From a virus: 23,381 nt of DNA. Positions 6,955-12,623 of the stretch are shown in pieces (the first letter of the stretch is position 1; the number at the start of each line of letters is the position of its first letter). Location of the stretch: positions 1 through 23,381 of IMG/VR virus record IMGVR_UViG_3300025425_000167; one strand, 5' to 3'. Position numbers and translations under genes: made by a program. Below the pieces are notes generated by a model that saw nothing but the letters and a program-made list of their open reading frames with translations, made no database searches and was not told where the DNA came from.

Positions 6955-7182
6955 TTAATCCTCCGAACCTAGTATAGACTGCCACATTACATGACTCATA
7001 TACTCATTAATCTTTCGTTCTTGATGTGCCAGAGGTAACGGCTTGGCCTTTATAACAGGGAAGTGCTCTGTCTCATAAGCATCCTCCCCATTGTAGCTAA
7101 ACACATAATCGCTTTGCATCCGCACGCCGTCAATAGTTCTAAAGCCAGGAGAGTATGGACGACCACCGTATTTTTTTATCAT
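6955..7182 (-). CDS. Hypothetical protein, 75 residues
   Basis: The start MIKKYGGRPYSPGFRTIDGV overlaps the stop of a tiny upstream ORF as ATGA. The protein is basic near the start, with an aromatic middle (SDYVFSYNGEDAYETEHFP) and a helical end (ERKINEYMSHVMWQSILG). There are no Cys pairs or membrane segments. I do not recognise the family. It is placed in the middle of the minus-strand small-gene chain and is probably expressed early with it. Confidence 0.55.
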   Translation of the reverse strand: MIKKYGGRPYSPGFRTIDGVRMQSDYVFSYNGEDAYETEHFPVIKAKPLPLAHQERKINEYMSHVMWQSILGSED

Positions 7183-7247
7183 TCTTTAACTCTCGCTAAT
7201 GCATAGCCACTGATGAACGCTTGTAGTTTACCCTTCAAACTCTTCAA
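7179..7247 (-). CDS. Possible 22-residue coupled ORF
   Basis: A TTG overlaps the TGA of the gene upstream (TTGA), and the ORF ends in a TGA overlapping the ATG at 7182. It reads MKSLKGKLQAFISGYALARV with a KE end, a basic helix with a hydrophobic face. Double-sided coupling is suggestive, but TTG use, a weak ribosome-binding site and the short length leave it uncertain. If not translated, 7183-7243 is simply spacer. Confidence 0.28.
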   Translation of the reverse strand: MKSLKGKLQAFISGYALARVKE

Positions 7248-7516
7248 TCATTTAATTCTTCTGTTAAGCCCCACTTCCTCAGTGTGGCTGCCCTCATTGT
7301 CTCAGTTACAACCTTCAATGCCACGTCTAAACTCTCCCGCTTTTCCACCACCAATTCGGCGCATGCGGCCCCAGTAACAGCAAGCACTCCGGCAAACAAA
7401 AGCCGTGACTTCGCCCTCTCGCTGCGTTCATCCAGGTGCGTGATTAAATTTTTAAGCTCTTGATAAAATACCTCACCGAGATGCGCAATATTTTCTCTTA
7501 CTTCACTCTCTGTCAT
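7244..7516 (-). CDS. Helical hypothetical protein, 90 residues
   Basis: The ATG at 7516 (MTESEVRENIAHLGEVFYQE) has AGGAGG seven bases upstream; a GTG one codon earlier is too close. The protein is mostly helical: LKNLITHLDERSERAKSR, then LLFAGVLAVTGAACAELVV and a charged amphipathic end. The Ala/Val-rich stretch at residues about 39-56 is somewhat hydrophobic but contains Glu soon after, so a membrane segment is doubtful. It overlaps the zinc-finger ORF upstream by 14 bases. No family is recognised. Confidence 0.55.
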   Translation of the reverse strand: MTESEVRENIAHLGEVFYQELKNLITHLDERSERAKSRLLFAGVLAVTGAACAELVVEKRESLDVALKVVTETMRAATLRKWGLTEELND

Positions 7517-7637
7517 CACTTACCCTCCTGGTGGCCATTTGCTCGTCTAAAATAGCACTGCATTTTGAACATAATCCATAATCAATAACTTTCACACCAC
7601 ATCTGTGACATGTCCGCTCCTTAACCCATTTATTCAT
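7503..7637 (-). CDS. Small zinc-finger protein, 44 residues
   Basis: It reads MNKWVKERTCHRCGVKVID, then YGLCSKCSAILDEQMATRR. Two CxxC pairs 10 residues apart (CHRC and CSKC) form a compact zinc-ribbon. The ATG overlaps the end of the DUF1737-like gene, and the 3' end overlaps the next gene, whose AGGAGG it contains. The role is unknown; such ribbons bind DNA, RNA or protein. Confidence 0.55.
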   Translation of the reverse strand: MNKWVKERTCHRCGVKVIDYGLCSKCSAILDEQMATRRVSDDRE

Positions 7638-7812
7638 ACTTAACCATTGCTTGCGTCCAATCCCATTGTAGCTCGTCACTGGGTTCAGAAACCCAGTACA
7701 CAGAATGCACGCCGCCGATAGGCTGCCAACCCCAGTCCTTTATATTTTCAAGAACCAGCTCTTGCAACCCTCTTTCAGTCTCAGAGGTTACAATTAAATA
7801 ATCAGTTATCAT
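7630..7812 (-). CDS. DUF1737-like protein, 60 residues
   Basis: ATG 7812 has GGAGGTG five bases upstream, inside the end of the gene before; a longer frame start at 7872 lacks this. The product starts MITDYLIVTSETERGLQELV. The core, ENIKDWGWQPIGGVHSVYWV followed by WTQAMVKYE, matches the short DUF1737 domain: a strand, a helix, a GW-x-P-x-GG turn, then a closing QAMVK. The function of that family is not established. Confidence 0.62.
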   Translation of the reverse strand: MITDYLIVTSETERGLQELVLENIKDWGWQPIGGVHSVYWVSEPSDELQWDWTQAMVKYE

Positions 7813-8072
7813 TAATGCACCTCCGTTGCCTCTAAGAATGGCGTAAATCGTTCGTCTACTTCTAGCATGCAAGATAGCAATGAGAGCGGAAAAAACTTGC
7901 TGGTGCCACGTTTGCCAAAATCCAAGGCAATGGCCGTATGGTTATGGTACTTACTTGTCTGCCACCTAACCCACCTCAAACAATCCTCGACGGTGGTTTT
8001 AATTACTGCCGCCCCATCACCAGCTAACACATGGCCACGCTCTGACATGTCAGCGTAGATATAATCTTCCAT
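7812..8072 (-). CDS. Hypothetical protein, 86 residues
   Basis: The sequence starts MEDYIYADMSERGHVLAGDG and ends LEATEVH. Its 3' end carries the ribosome-binding site of the next gene. The middle (VEDCLRWVRWQTSKYHNHTA) is aromatic and basic, and the last third is moderately hydrophobic (SKFFPLSLLSCMLEVDERF). No domain, metal-binding set or membrane helix was identified. It is one of the accessory genes following the DNA-binding gene at 8098. Confidence 0.55.
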   Translation of the reverse strand: MEDYIYADMSERGHVLAGDGAAVIKTTVEDCLRWVRWQTSKYHNHTAIALDFGKRGTSKFFPLSLLSCMLEVDERFTPFLEATEVH

Positions 8073-8097
8073 AACCTGAATCCCTTAATTACTTTAT

Positions 8098-8430
8098 TTA
8101 CAAAATGCTAGCACTAGTCTCCGGCTTGGGACAATAGCTTTTTACCATTTCTGCAACTGATTCCGCGTCCCCTGCTTTGTCGGTAGAGTTGCTAAAAGCA
8201 CTGCGGAACATAGCCTTGAGCCTAATGTTGGCCTCAATCAGTGAGTCAATCTCAGCGTTGGTTGAGGCGTTTTTCAGCAATAACGCAGACTTCCATAATC
8301 GCAGGTGCCTGCAAATTGTAGACTCACTACCTCTGTCCCCCAGCAAACTACGCACTGTTAATATGCTGGGCATTTGCCCCTCCGCTGCAATTATGTCAGC
8401 GGCGGCAAACACATCATCTTTTCTTGTCAT
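8098..8430 (-). CDS. KfrA N-terminal-like DNA-binding protein
   Basis: The 110-residue protein starts MTRKDDVFAAADIIAAEGQM, then PSILTVRSLLGDRGSESTIC and RHLRLWKSALL. This is the helix-turn-helix of the KfrA N-terminal domain family, found in plasmid DNA-binding proteins and mobile elements (VFxAADxLxAEGxxPTxxxVR then GxGSxxTIxxHLRxWK). The long coiled-coil tail of plasmid KfrA is absent; only about 60 residues follow. It lies directly after SSB in the operon, so it may be a small regulator or DNA-organising protein. Confidence 0.75.
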   Translation of the reverse strand: MTRKDDVFAAADIIAAEGQMPSILTVRSLLGDRGSESTICRHLRLWKSALLLKNASTNAEIDSLIEANIRLKAMFRSAFSNSTDKAGDAESVAEMVKSYCPKPETSASIL

Positions 8431-8455
8431 GTGTATCCTTGGTTAGTCGAGCAAC

Positions 8456-8848
8456 TTAGAAAGGTATAGAATCATCAAATGGTACGTCTAACTGAGGTTC
8501 AGCCTTAGCCTCTGGCCTTTTTGCGCTGTCTAGCATTTGCATGTTAGCCGCGATAATGTCAGTGCTGTACTTTTCTGTACCATCTTTGTCTGTCCATTTG
8601 TTGGTGCGCAGAGAGCCTTCTACATAGACCTTAGAGCCTTTCTTTAGATACCTGCCAGCAATCTCAGCAAGCTTGCCAAAGAACACCACACGGTGCCACT
8701 CAGTGCGCTCTTGCTTCTCATTGGTGCGCTTGTCTGTCCAGCTTTCAGATGTTGCAACGCTTATGTTTACGATAGAACCTTCGTTGCGCAAGTCTGGGTC
8801 ATTACCTAGGTTGCCAATTATTATCACTTTGTTTACACCCTTACTCAT
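8456..8848 (-). CDS. ssb: Single-stranded DNA-binding protein
   Basis: It coats single-stranded DNA in replication and recombination. The 130 residues begin [20 protein letters not shown]. The OB-fold motifs are plain: [19 protein letters not shown]-like strand, [20 protein letters not shown], and [20 protein letters not shown]. The end, PFDDSIPF, is the acidic tip that recruits partner proteins in bacterial SSBs. It is shorter than E. coli SSB (178) because the linker is short. GGAG lies about eight bases before the ATG. It sits beside Erf, its usual phage partner. Confidence 0.95.
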   Translation of the reverse strand: MSKGVNKVIIIGNLGNDPDLRNEGSIVNISVATSESWTDKRTNEKQERTEWHRVVFFGKLAEIAGRYLKKGSKVYVEGSLRTNKWTDKDGTEKYSTDIIAANMQMLDSAKRPEAKAEPQLDVPFDDSIPF

Positions 8849-8862
8849 ATACTATCTCCTTG

Positions 8863-9498
8863 TTAAAGTTTCGCTGCTAAATCATCGGCCTTTTTGTACT
8901 TGTTTATCGAACGTGTCAGGGCTATCGCTTGTTCTTCTGTCAAGCCATCCAGGGTTTCAACATTGAAATGTTCTAACCAACCTGGGATCTTACTCTGCAT
9001 CCCTTTCGCATGAATTAAGTTTTGCACTGCCTCAACCTGTGTTGTTGTTGGTTCTAGTGGTTCATCAGGCTCTATTTTTTCGTCGTCTAGTTCGTCAGTT
9101 TGAGATATTCCTAATATTGATGAATATGAATATCTGCGACAATAAGTGAGTACCAATCCTGCGACTTGCGCAATAAGCAGCCCTTTCATTGGAGTGACTC
9201 GCATAGCTAAAGTAGACACTACGCTTTGGCCAGATGAGTGCATAAGTTTTGTGTGAACATTGACAGCGTCATAATCTACATCGCCGTTTCCTTTCAAAGG
9301 ATTACCGCACGACTGGGTTACTGACAGCTCATACTTAACCAGGAGTGGCCTGGATATCTTTAAAATGCTTGTAAGTTCTGCGTAGTTATAGCCGTAACCT
9401 TTTTTAGCTTTAAATACGTCAACAATCTCACCCTGAAATTTTGAAAGGGCTAATGCTAATTTTCCTATCTCTTCTTTTGACTTGCTGTGAATCTTCAT
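8863..9498 (-). CDS. erf: Erf-family single-strand annealing recombinase
   Basis: This is predicted to anneal complementary single strands and replace host RecA in phage recombination and genome circularisation. The 211-residue protein has the Erf core in residues about 20-140: FKAKKGYGYNYAELTSILKI, then VNVHTKLMHSSGQSVVSTL, and AGLVLTYCRRYSYSSILGIS. The C-terminal region is acidic then helical (LDDEKIEPDEPLEPTT) and may bind partners. The ATG overlaps the TAA of the YqaJ gene (TAATG), and SSB follows. Exonuclease, annealase and SSB together form a phage recombination module. Confidence 0.92.
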   Translation of the reverse strand: MKIHSKSKEEIGKLALALSKFQGEIVDVFKAKKGYGYNYAELTSILKISRPLLVKYELSVTQSCGNPLKGNGDVDYDAVNVHTKLMHSSGQSVVSTLAMRVTPMKGLLIAQVAGLVLTYCRRYSYSSILGISQTDELDDEKIEPDEPLEPTTTQVEAVQNLIHAKGMQSKIPGWLEHFNVETLDGLTEEQAIALTRSINKYKKADDLAAKL

Positions 9499-10427
9499 TA
9501 TGAGTCCCCTTTACCTTTCATTGTTACACTAAAATTTCTACCTGCTGCACCAATCTTTATATACTTGGCTGCCAGCTCTGGGTTTTCTTCTGTAAACCTG
9601 GCCTTGTCAAAAAGACGTGAACCCTTTTTAAACTTCCACCTAATTAGGGACTCGCCGGACGTAGTTAGCAGTAACTCGCTGTCTTTCATGTAGGCGCAAA
9701 TGGAGTCGCGTACTAATTCCATCTTGTCCTCGCTCGCTTTAATGCTGGCCTTAAGTTGTGCATATTGTTTGACTAGTTCTTCTTGCTCTACGCTTGCGTA
9801 TGAGGCTGTTGTCGCAGGGACACTAAACAGCGTGTCTATATCTTTTTCTGTAGTCGGTTCTGGTTGCACATCGGCCACTATATGGTTGTTCCAGAAGGCT
9901 TGTTCTTTGGCAATCAGCTTTACTTCTAGATCCACATTGCGCTCGTATGTGTACACTCGCATTTGCCTTTTCATTACAAACACGACCGCTATATAGGCTC
10001 TGTCAAAATTACCCACCGCGCAGTAGTGCGCTACCTGTAGTAAATATTCACGAGGGATATCGTCAGAACCTTCGCCCCACTCTGTATCGCGCAACGCAGT
10101 TTTGCATTCTAATATTGCGTTCTCGCCGTCAATCTCGAAATCTAGGTTGCCAGACATCCATTTATGCTCTGGATGCACTATCATTGTGTTGCTTTTCGGC
10201 TTAAGTTTTTTGCCAGTTTCAGCTACGAACCAATCCGCTACACCGTCTTCCATGTAGTTGCCGAATTTGATGTGATCGAGGTGGGATATGTCTTCGGCCT
10301 CCATGCGGTTTGTCTTCTCTAGCCAGATTTGCACAGGGGTACGCCACTTAGACATTCCACATATACCGCTAGCATCACTGCCAGTTATGTAGTTTTTTCT
10401 TTGCTCTAGTTGTTCCGTAGTTAACAT
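9498..10427 (-). CDS. YqaJ-like viral exonuclease
   Basis: It is predicted to digest one strand of DNA ends for the Erf annealase. The start is ATG 10427 (MLTTEQLEQRKNYITGSDAS, 309 residues), since the longer frame to 10505 would cross the promoter. Key motifs of the PD-(D/E)XK YqaJ fold are visible: GSDASGICG near the start, HIKFGNYMEDGVADWF (Glu60), GNLDFEIDGENAILECKTA (Asp96, Glu107, Lys109) and LLQVAHY (Gln131). The C-terminal third is helical. It is the first gene of the minus-strand operon, about 40 bases downstream of a good promoter. Confidence 0.9.
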   Translation of the reverse strand: MLTTEQLEQRKNYITGSDASGICGMSKWRTPVQIWLEKTNRMEAEDISHLDHIKFGNYMEDGVADWFVAETGKKLKPKSNTMIVHPEHKWMSGNLDFEIDGENAILECKTALRDTEWGEGSDDIPREYLLQVAHYCAVGNFDRAYIAVVFVMKRQMRVYTYERNVDLEVKLIAKEQAFWNNHIVADVQPEPTTEKDIDTLFSVPATTASYASVEQEELVKQYAQLKASIKASEDKMELVRDSICAYMKDSELLLTTSGESLIRWKFKKGSRLFDKARFTEENPELAAKYIKIGAAGRNFSVTMKGKGDS

Positions 10428-10464
10428 TCTCTCTATCCTATTGTAATGTGATTCAATGGATGCT

Positions 10465-10493
10465 ATTGTAACATAATAAATTACACAAGACAA
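10465..10493 (-). promoter_or_regulatory. Promoter of the minus-strand recombination operon
   Basis: On the minus strand, TTGTCT (10493-10488) and TACAAT (10470-10465) are separated by exactly 17 bases and lie about 40 bases before the YqaJ start. Both boxes match sigma-70 well. A second TACAAT lies downstream at 10445-10440, so TTACAATAG occurs twice 25 bases apart, which may mark a regulator site or a second promoter. Confidence 0.6.
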
Positions 10494-10498
10494 CAGGG

Positions 10499-10527
10499 TT
10501 GACAATAAAATGGCTAAATACTACATA
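10499..10527 (+). promoter_or_regulatory. Possible plus-strand promoter of the replication block
   Basis: TTGACA (10499-10504) and TACATA (10522-10527) are 17 bases apart on the plus strand. The -10 would lie inside the first codons of the gene starting at 10510, so this promoter would serve either a shorter version of it or only the genes from 10700 onward. Its -35 lies just beyond the -35 of the opposite promoter, so the two starts would be back to back. Confidence 0.35.
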
Positions 10528-10698
10528 GGTGACAAAGCAGAGAATGACGGCAAGCTGGTTGTGCTTCATGTTCGCATACCTGACTTGTATCTGAAGCTCA
10601 TTGATCGAGATGCAGCTAAGGGACAAGAGGGTGTCAGAAGCCGAGTTGTCAGGGATATTTTCAGGAAGCACTACAGTAAAGAAAAAGGGAGCAGTTAA
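10510..10698 (+). CDS. Ribbon-helix-helix-like small regulator
   Basis: It encodes 62 residues starting MAKYYIGDKAENDGKLVVLH. The stretch KLVVLHVRIPDLYLKLIDRD, then GVRSRVVRDIFRKHY, gives a strand, a helix and a second helix, the arrangement of Arc/CopG-type DNA-binding dimers. It is the first plus-strand gene at the divergent control region, the place of an early repressor in many phages, though no operator pair was identified. AGGG lies eleven bases before the ATG, a weak signal, so the start may be further in. Confidence 0.6.
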   Translation: MAKYYIGDKAENDGKLVVLHVRIPDLYLKLIDRDAAKGQEGVRSRVVRDIFRKHYSKEKGSS

Positions 10699-10699
10699 G

Positions 10700-10990
10700 A
10701 TGAATCAAGAGGATTTTGTTGTAGTCAGCACTCGCATGACAAAGGACATTATGGAGCGCGTACAGCTAGTGTTTGACATGGGTTGCAAGGAGCATGGAGT
10801 GACCGAAACTAAAGCAATATTTGCAGGGTCATTAGGCATGGCCGTAGGATCTATGTTGTCAACATTGGCACTAGACTTGGACGACTTACACCACCGCGCG
10901 GCTTTACTTGAATCTTTTGAAAAACTTTACAAAGGTACGATCAAAGAGCATACGCGCGAATATGGAACTAGAATAGAGATAATGCAATGA
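10700..10990 (+). CDS. Hypothetical protein, 96 residues
   Basis: ATG 10700 has GGGAG about eight bases upstream and starts MNQEDFVVVSTRMTKDIMER; a longer frame from 10601 overlaps the previous gene and is not needed. The protein has strand-then-helix at the start (VVVSTRMTKDIMERVQLVFD), again compatible with a ribbon-helix-helix fold, a small-residue helical middle (AIFAGSLGMAVGSMLSTLAL) and a charged end. No family is certain. It ends in an ATGA overlap with the next gene. Confidence 0.6.
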   Translation: MNQEDFVVVSTRMTKDIMERVQLVFDMGCKEHGVTETKAIFAGSLGMAVGSMLSTLALDLDDLHHRAALLESFEKLYKGTIKEHTREYGTRIEIMQ

Positions 10991-11355
10991 ACGAAAATGA
11001 CGTAGAGAATCGACCATTGCTTTATATATTAAGCGACACTTTCGAGCCAATACCTCTTGTGAAGGGGGATGAAAGCACTATAAGGTGGGGGAAATTCATG
11101 GAAAGCGCACAAAGAAGGGCTGCAAGAACTGTATTGAGGGAATCGCCAGAGCTGTTTGTATCCACGGCATTCATGGGCTGCGACCACAGTTTTGGCGTGT
11201 CTGGGCCACCTAAATTATGGGAAACTATGGTTTTTGACGATGAAGGCGCAATGGACGGCTACACTCGAAGGTATACAACTCATGAGCAGGCTATGAGTGG
11301 ACATACAATGGTAGTGGGTAAAGTGTTGGCAGATAATCCGCTGTTGAAGCATTAG
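10987..11355 (+). CDS. Conserved phage protein of unknown function, 122 residues
   Basis: It starts MNENDVENRPLLYILSDTFE by an ATGA overlap. Residues about 55-110 read ELFVSTAFMGCDHSFGVSGP, PKLWETMVFDDEGAMDGYTR, RYTTHEQAMSGHTMVVGKV. This pattern (VSTxFLGxDH-F, PxLxETMVF, YxTxEEAxxGH) is one I know from many phage and prophage hypothetical proteins, with no settled function. The two His and Asp positions in it could bind metal, which is only a suggestion. It closes the three-gene early cluster. Confidence 0.68.
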   Translation: MNENDVENRPLLYILSDTFEPIPLVKGDESTIRWGKFMESAQRRAARTVLRESPELFVSTAFMGCDHSFGVSGPPKLWETMVFDDEGAMDGYTRRYTTHEQAMSGHTMVVGKVLADNPLLKH

Positions 11356-11373
11356 CAACGTAGCAAATTAGGC

Positions 11374-11408
11374 GCGGTGGCTAAACACGGAAATGAAAAA
11401 ACCACCGC
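11374..11408 (+). other. Inverted repeat in the 3' non-coding region
   Basis: GCGGTGG (11374-11380) can pair with CCACCGC (11402-11408) with a 21-base A-rich loop. It follows the early gene at 10987 and precedes the ribosome-binding site at 11438. With no T-run after it, it is not a standard terminator; it could be an mRNA end structure or a protein site. Confidence 0.35.
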
Positions 11409-11542
11409 TTGGACAATCTCAAATCACAAATACTAATAGGACAAATTAGCATGGAACAACTTAAGTATCGCAGAAATTTATTTTTAGTTCAAGCATTGAT
11501 CTAAATGATGGGTATGTGTATCGTAGAGAGGAATTAAACGCT

Positions 11543-11578
11543 GTAAGCGGCTGCATCTTAACCGGAGTTGCCGCTTAC
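11543..11578 (+). repeat. Perfect 9-bp inverted repeat
   Basis: GTAAGCGGC (11543-11551) and GCCGCTTAC (11570-11578) form a perfect nine-pair stem with an 18-base loop. It lies within the -1 frame of the split gene. It is about 55 bases past the shift site, too far for a classic frameshift stimulator, and it is followed by a second hairpin and T-run at 11588. Confidence 0.5.
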
Positions 11579-11587
11579 ATCAAACCA

Positions 11588-11613
11588 GGTGGTGAGAACC
11601 GCCCGCTTTTTTT
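11588..11613 (+). terminator. Likely intrinsic terminator
   Basis: GGTGGT pairs with ACCGCC (one G-U pair) across a GAGA tetraloop, followed by CGC and seven T residues (11607-11613). This would end transcription of the early cluster or attenuate it just before the replication genes, since the next gene starts at 11623. The three-base gap before the T-run makes it moderate. Confidence 0.5.
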
Positions 11614-11622
11614 AGGACTAAA

Positions 11623-12021
11623 ATGAACCAACCCTTTTTTGAGAACAAGATTAAGAACATAAACGAACCAAACATAGGAAGGGAACATAAACAAACCCAA
11701 CAGAAGGTCGGGAACGTAAACAAACCAAAATTAGGAAAGGAACGTAAGCAAATGATAACATTATATAGATCCAAGTCAACAGCTTGTGAAAGATATTTAT
11801 TTGATCGTATGATATGTGAAGAATTTAAGAAAATGCAGACGCATCCATGCGCTGCCTACAAGCGAAACATCGGAGCAACCACACTCCTAGCTTCATGTCG
11901 AATAACCCTGTTGCCAACCAAGCTAAAGGAATTAATATGCACGCCAACCCCAATCAAGGAATTAACCTGCCGCAAACCAACCCCAGCAAAGGAATCAATA
12001 TGCACGCCAATACTAACATAA
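11623..12021 (+). CDS. Hypothetical protein overlapping the replication initiator
   Basis: ATG 11623 has AGGA five bases upstream and overlaps the preceding TGA as ATGA. The first 45 residues are basic and repetitive (NINEPNIGREHKQTQQK, NVNKPKLGKERKQ) because they are encoded by a tandem DNA repeat. A plausible folded stretch follows (MITLYRSKSTACERYLFDRM, ICEEFKKMQTHPCAAYK). The last third overlaps the initiator in another frame and looks unnatural. A start at ATG 11752 is also possible. It may be a real small protein, a leader, or merely the frame through an origin region. Confidence 0.45.
   Translation: MNQPFFENKIKNINEPNIGREHKQTQQKVGNVNKPKLGKERKQMITLYRSKSTACERYLFDRMICEEFKKMQTHPCAAYKRNIGATTLLASCRITLLPTKLKELICTPTPIKELTCRKPTPAKESICTPILT
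11655..11754 (+). repeat. Tandem 28-29 bp repeat cluster 1 (iteron-like)
   Basis: Four head-to-tail copies begin at 11655, 11683, 11712 and 11740 (the last partial). Each starts GAAC(A/G)TAA(A/G)C, followed in the first and third by (G/A)AACCAAA and TAGGAA. Periods are 28, 29 and 28 bases, close to whole helical turns. They lie just upstream of the initiator gene and helicase gene, where phages carry origin iterons. Confidence 0.6.
11916..12008 (+). repeat. Tandem 30-33 bp repeat cluster 2 (iteron-like)
   Basis: Three direct copies occupy 11916-11945, 11946-11978 and 11979-12008. They share AACC, then AAGGAAT(T/C)AA, then TG at a fixed place; copies 1 and 3 end in ATATGCACGCC. Copy 2 has a three-base insert, which preserves the frame, and the encoded peptide repeats as KGINMHAN, QGINLPQTN, KGINMHAN. 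The cluster lies at the start of the initiator gene, like the iterons inside lambda O. Confidence 0.6.
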
Positions 12022-12623
12022 ATCACAGCCAGGTCAATAGCTACCAACATAAAAATTCATCAAAAGTATATTCTATTGAAGAAAAAATCCGCTGGAACAA
12101 AATAAAAGCACCGCATTACGCCTGGGCTGAGTGCGTATCCCTAAAGCATAAATGCTCACTAAATGAAAAACATTTCTTAAAAACAATAGTTAGATGTTCG
12201 AATAGCAAAGGGGTAAGTAACATCGGAGTGCAAGCCCAAACTTATCAATTCAACTTAACAACTAACGGGAAGCAGGTAAAGCAACGCACAATAGAGAGAT
12301 ACATAGCCAAGTTTAGAAAACTGAAGGTTATTAAGAAGTACGATAGTAGAAAGTTCCGCAAATCCCACGCCACAAGGCTTGTGTTCAAAGCGACCGACAA
12401 AGTGTCGGTACTAATATACTCACCAAAGAGTATAGTTAGGCGAGGTGGGGTAGTAAGTTCTATAAATTCTACTCTAAACGCCCCTCCTCCGCTTGTAGCG
12501 GTCGGGGCTGAGGAGCCAGAACAGAGCAAGGAGGAGCAAATACGAGAATCGAAAGAAAAAATAAAGAAAATGAGACAATATTTTAGAAAAAACAACATAG
12601 GAGCAAGTAGTGGAACTAGCTAA
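11937..12623 (+). CDS. Replication initiation protein, O-like (winged helix)
   Basis: It lies directly before the DnaB helicase gene and overlaps it, the place of lambda O or P22 gene 18. A winged-helix region spans AECVSLKHKCSLNEKHFLKT, then KQRTIERYIAKFRKLKVIKK, where TIERYIAKFRKLKVI is the recognition helix and turn pattern. The C-terminal third is highly charged (EEQIRESKEKIKKMRQYF) and may contact the helicase. I use ATG 11937 since AAAGGA lies six bases upstream; ATG 12000 has the same signal, and ATG 11895 or 11847 are longer but lack one. The protein is basic, as an origin binder should be. DNA repeats at its start are the likely target. Confidence 0.65.
   Translation: MHANPNQGINLPQTNPSKGINMHANTNINHSQVNSYQHKNSSKVYSIEEKIRWNKIKAPHYAWAECVSLKHKCSLNEKHFLKTIVRCSNSKGVSNIGVQAQTYQFNLTTNGKQVKQRTIERYIAKFRKLKVIKKYDSRKFRKSHATRLVFKATDKVSVLIYSPKSIVRRGGVVSSINSTLNAPPPLVAVGAEEPEQSKEEQIRESKEKIKKMRQYFRKNNIGASSGTS

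Larger units (their letters stand above)
11451..11626 (+). pseudogene. Small gene split by a -1 frame shift
   Basis: ATG 11451 has AGGA nine bases upstream and gives MEQLKYRRNLFLVQALI, stopping at TAA 11502. In the -1 frame the reading continues from about 11486 as SSSIDLNDGYVYRREELNAV, then SGCILTGVAAYIKPGGENRP and LFLGLK, and ends in a TGA overlapping the next ATG as ATGA. The overlap argues that the -1 frame is the true coding frame. The two frames meet at TTTATTTTTAG. This could be programmed frameshifting, a real mutation, or a homopolymer error in the assembly. The product, about 58 residues, has no recognised family. Confidence 0.45.

Noticed and set aside
9498-10505. Longer YqaJ frame starting at 10505
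   Set aside because: The extra 26 residues cover the promoter and do not look like the family; ATG 10427 gives the standard start.
11655-12008. CRISPR array considered for the repeat clusters
   Set aside because: The copies are imperfect and directly adjacent, with no unique spacers between them, and they lie inside coding frames; iterons fit better.
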